The notes beneath the pieces are model-generated. The model was not told where the DNA came from and did not search any database. It saw only the letters and a list, made by a program, of their open reading frames with translations. A stretch of DNA of 14,642 nucleotides from an uncultured Clostridia bacterium (GTDB lineage: Bacteria; Bacillota; Clostridia; Oscillospirales; Oscillospiraceae). Where the stretch lies: assembly GCA_947167725.1 (NCBI GenBank), contig CAMVJF010000020.1:1-14642 (forward strand). Reading direction: 5' to 3'. Of the stretch, positions 13,783 to 14,642 are shown piece by piece (the stretch's first letter is position 1; each line of letters starts with the position of its first letter). The position numbers and the translations under genes were made by a program.

Positions 13783-14268
13783 ATGACGACAAAGCAAGCG
13801 ATAGAAAAGGTGCTCGACGCGCTCAACGACGATCCCGGAGTAGTCAAAGGGATGGAGACCGACGTCGAAGGGACGATGAAGACCCTTGTCGGCGACGAGG
13901 TTAGCGCACAGGATCTCGCCAACCTCACCAAGGGGACAGGCAGGATCTTCAGCGACAAGGCCATCGCCGCGATGTTCCTCAAGCTGCTGAAGAACAAGAA
14001 GAATCGGAAGGGTCTGGTCAGCCTGTTGCTGAAGGTCGGCGGCGTTTCGCTGCTGATCAAGCTCCTCGGCAAGAGTAAGGACGAGGACGACGATGACAGC
14101 TCCCTGCTCTCCTCGCTGCTGGGCAGCGGCAAGGGCGTGAAACTGCTGCTCAGACTCATCGGCAAGAAGCGGGACGAGATGCCCGCGCTCGACATGCTGC
14201 TCGGCGCCATGAACGGCAAGGACGATTCCGGCCTGCTCGGAGCCCTCCTCGGCAGCGCGCTGAAATAA
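13783..14268 (+). CDS. Protein of unknown function, 161 residues, leucine-rich
   Basis: I do not recognise this protein. The start is supported by GGAAAGGA seven bases before the ATG. Residues 1-60 look like a soluble helical domain (MTTKQAIEKVLDALNDDPGV). Residues 62-98 are rich in Leu and Lys (FLKLLKNKKNRKGLVSLLLK), then an acidic run DEDDDD at 100-105. A short motif occurs twice: DDSSLLSSLLGS (104-115) and DDSGLLGALLGS (147-158). The Leu/Lys helices look amphipathic rather than membrane-spanning. There is no signal peptide. It is a single-gene unit ending at a strong terminator, divergent from tRNA-Pro. The coding call is firm from the ribosome binding site, clean frame and terminator; the role is open. 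Confidence 0.7.
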   Translation: MTTKQAIEKVLDALNDDPGVVKGMETDVEGTMKTLVGDEVSAQDLANLTKGTGRIFSDKAIAAMFLKLLKNKKNRKGLVSLLLKVGGVSLLIKLLGKSKDEDDDDSSLLSSLLGSGKGVKLLLRLIGKKRDEMPALDMLLGAMNGKDDSGLLGALLGSALK

Positions 14269-14281
14269 GCAGGAAACGATT

Positions 14282-14315
14282 GCGGCCGACGGCTGACCGT
14301 CGGCCGCTTCTTTTT
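14282..14315 (+). terminator. Terminator of the 161-residue gene
   Basis: GCGGCCGACGG (14282-14292) pairs perfectly with CCGTCGGCCGC (14297-14307) around CTGA, followed by TTCTTTTT. Confidence 0.92.
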
Positions 14316-14344
14316 GCATAGGCGCCTCCTCTCGTCCATATAGT
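14314..14344 (+). promoter_or_regulatory. Candidate promoter of the 80-residue gene
   Basis: TTGCAT (14314-14319) and TATAGT (14339-14344) are separated by 19 bases, which is longer than usual for sigma-A. The same place also reads CATATAGT, similar to the -10 of sporulation sigma factors. The -35 overlaps the T-run of the preceding terminator. Confidence 0.35.
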
Positions 14345-14365
14345 TGGACAAGGGGAGGGAAGAGC

Positions 14366-14608
14366 ATGAACAAGCTCAAGGTTTACATCGCCGCCGCGCT
14401 GTTCCTCGCGCTGACGGCCTTCAAGCTGCTGTTTCCCGCACAGATGGAGAGCCTGCGGCGCGAGACGCTGCGGATCGGCGCGACACAGCGGGACTACAAG
14501 GCCGCTGTCGAGACGATCGGCCGGGGCCTGAGCGACCCCGCGCTCGGCGAGAAGCTTATCGCCGTGTTCAGGGAATACTCCGGGGAGACGGCGGAGAGCG
14601 GCGAATGA
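14366..14608 (+). CDS. Small single-pass membrane protein of unknown function, 80 residues
   Basis: AGGGGAGGG lies six bases before the ATG. The N-terminus has two lysines and then a hydrophobic segment (residues about 6-23, VYIAAALFLALTAFKLLF) which could be a membrane anchor or uncleaved signal; the remaining 55 residues are hydrophilic and charged and probably outside the cell. I recognise no family. Its stop codon overlaps the ATG of the next gene (ATGA), so the two are probably translated together and may act together. Confidence 0.65.
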   Translation: MNKLKVYIAAALFLALTAFKLLFPAQMESLRRETLRIGATQRDYKAAVETIGRGLSDPALGEKLIAVFREYSGETAESGE

Positions 14609-14642
14609 AGCAGGACCGTATCTCGATCAGCCTCGGGGCGAT
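14605..14642 (+). CDS. Start of a further gene, truncated by the window edge
   Basis: ATG at 14605 overlaps the previous stop as ATGA and is preceded by GGAGAG (14592-14597). Twelve codons are visible, reading MKQDRISISLGA. Too little is present to name the product. Confidence 0.55.
   Translation, partial: MKQDRISISLGA

Noticed and set aside
13431..13904. Open frames over tRNA-Pro and its flanks
   Set aside because: They read through the tRNA, its promoter and terminator (GVRRFELRASWSRT is translated tRNA).

Overview
The window is GC-rich chromosomal DNA of a Gram-positive anaerobe, most likely a gut clostridium of the Oscillospiraceae/Ruminococcaceae type. The clues are purine-rich ribosome binding sites before nearly every gene, sigma-A promoters (TTGACA/TATAAT, 17 bp), lipoprotein signal peptides, CCA-encoding tRNA genes, a DUF624 (YesL-like) protein and a clostridial TraX-like membrane protein. 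The taxonomic assignment is inference.

Bases 1-10018 hold the distal part of a fructan/sucrose utilisation locus, all on the + strand. In order: the C-terminal part of an ABC-type sugar-binding protein; a lipoprotein with an Ig-like module and three beta-sandwich (carbohydrate-binding-like) modules but no catalytic domain; a secreted 764-residue protein with five ~111-residue repeats and an Ala/Pro/Asp hexapeptide tail; a lipoprotein with an InlB-type B-repeat fused to a divergent GH32 domain; a DUF624 membrane protein; a cytoplasmic GH32 beta-fructosidase; and a PfkB fructokinase started by TTG. A strong hairpin terminator ends the run. The implied scheme is surface binding and trimming of a beta-fructan, ABC import of unphosphorylated oligosaccharides, intracellular hydrolysis to fructose, and phosphorylation into glycolysis. 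Permeases and regulator must lie upstream, outside the window. An internal terminator (2500-2532) may set lower expression of the genes after the binding protein and first lipoprotein.

Bases 10019-13600 are ordinary chromosomal backbone with several small transcription units: tRNA-Thr(TGT)-tRNA-Tyr(GTA) on the minus strand with promoter and terminator; a membrane-anchored GH25 muramidase; tRNA-Gly(CCC); rdgB (house-cleaning NTP pyrophosphatase); a convergent TraX-family membrane protein; and tRNA-Pro(CGG) on the minus strand with a perfect consensus promoter. Beside tRNA-Pro is an inverted 27-nt copy (26/27 matching) of its anticodon-to-T-arm region, which is not explained by any gene.

Bases 13600-14642 hold a 161-residue leucine-rich protein of unknown function with a short internal repeat, an 80-residue single-pass membrane protein, and the first codons of a further gene overlapping it by ATGA.

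The most interesting items are the five-repeat secreted protein and the unusual surface GH32 in a Gram-positive fructan locus, the tRNA-Pro inverted fragment, and a well-translated-looking micro-ORF antisense to the fructokinase terminator.
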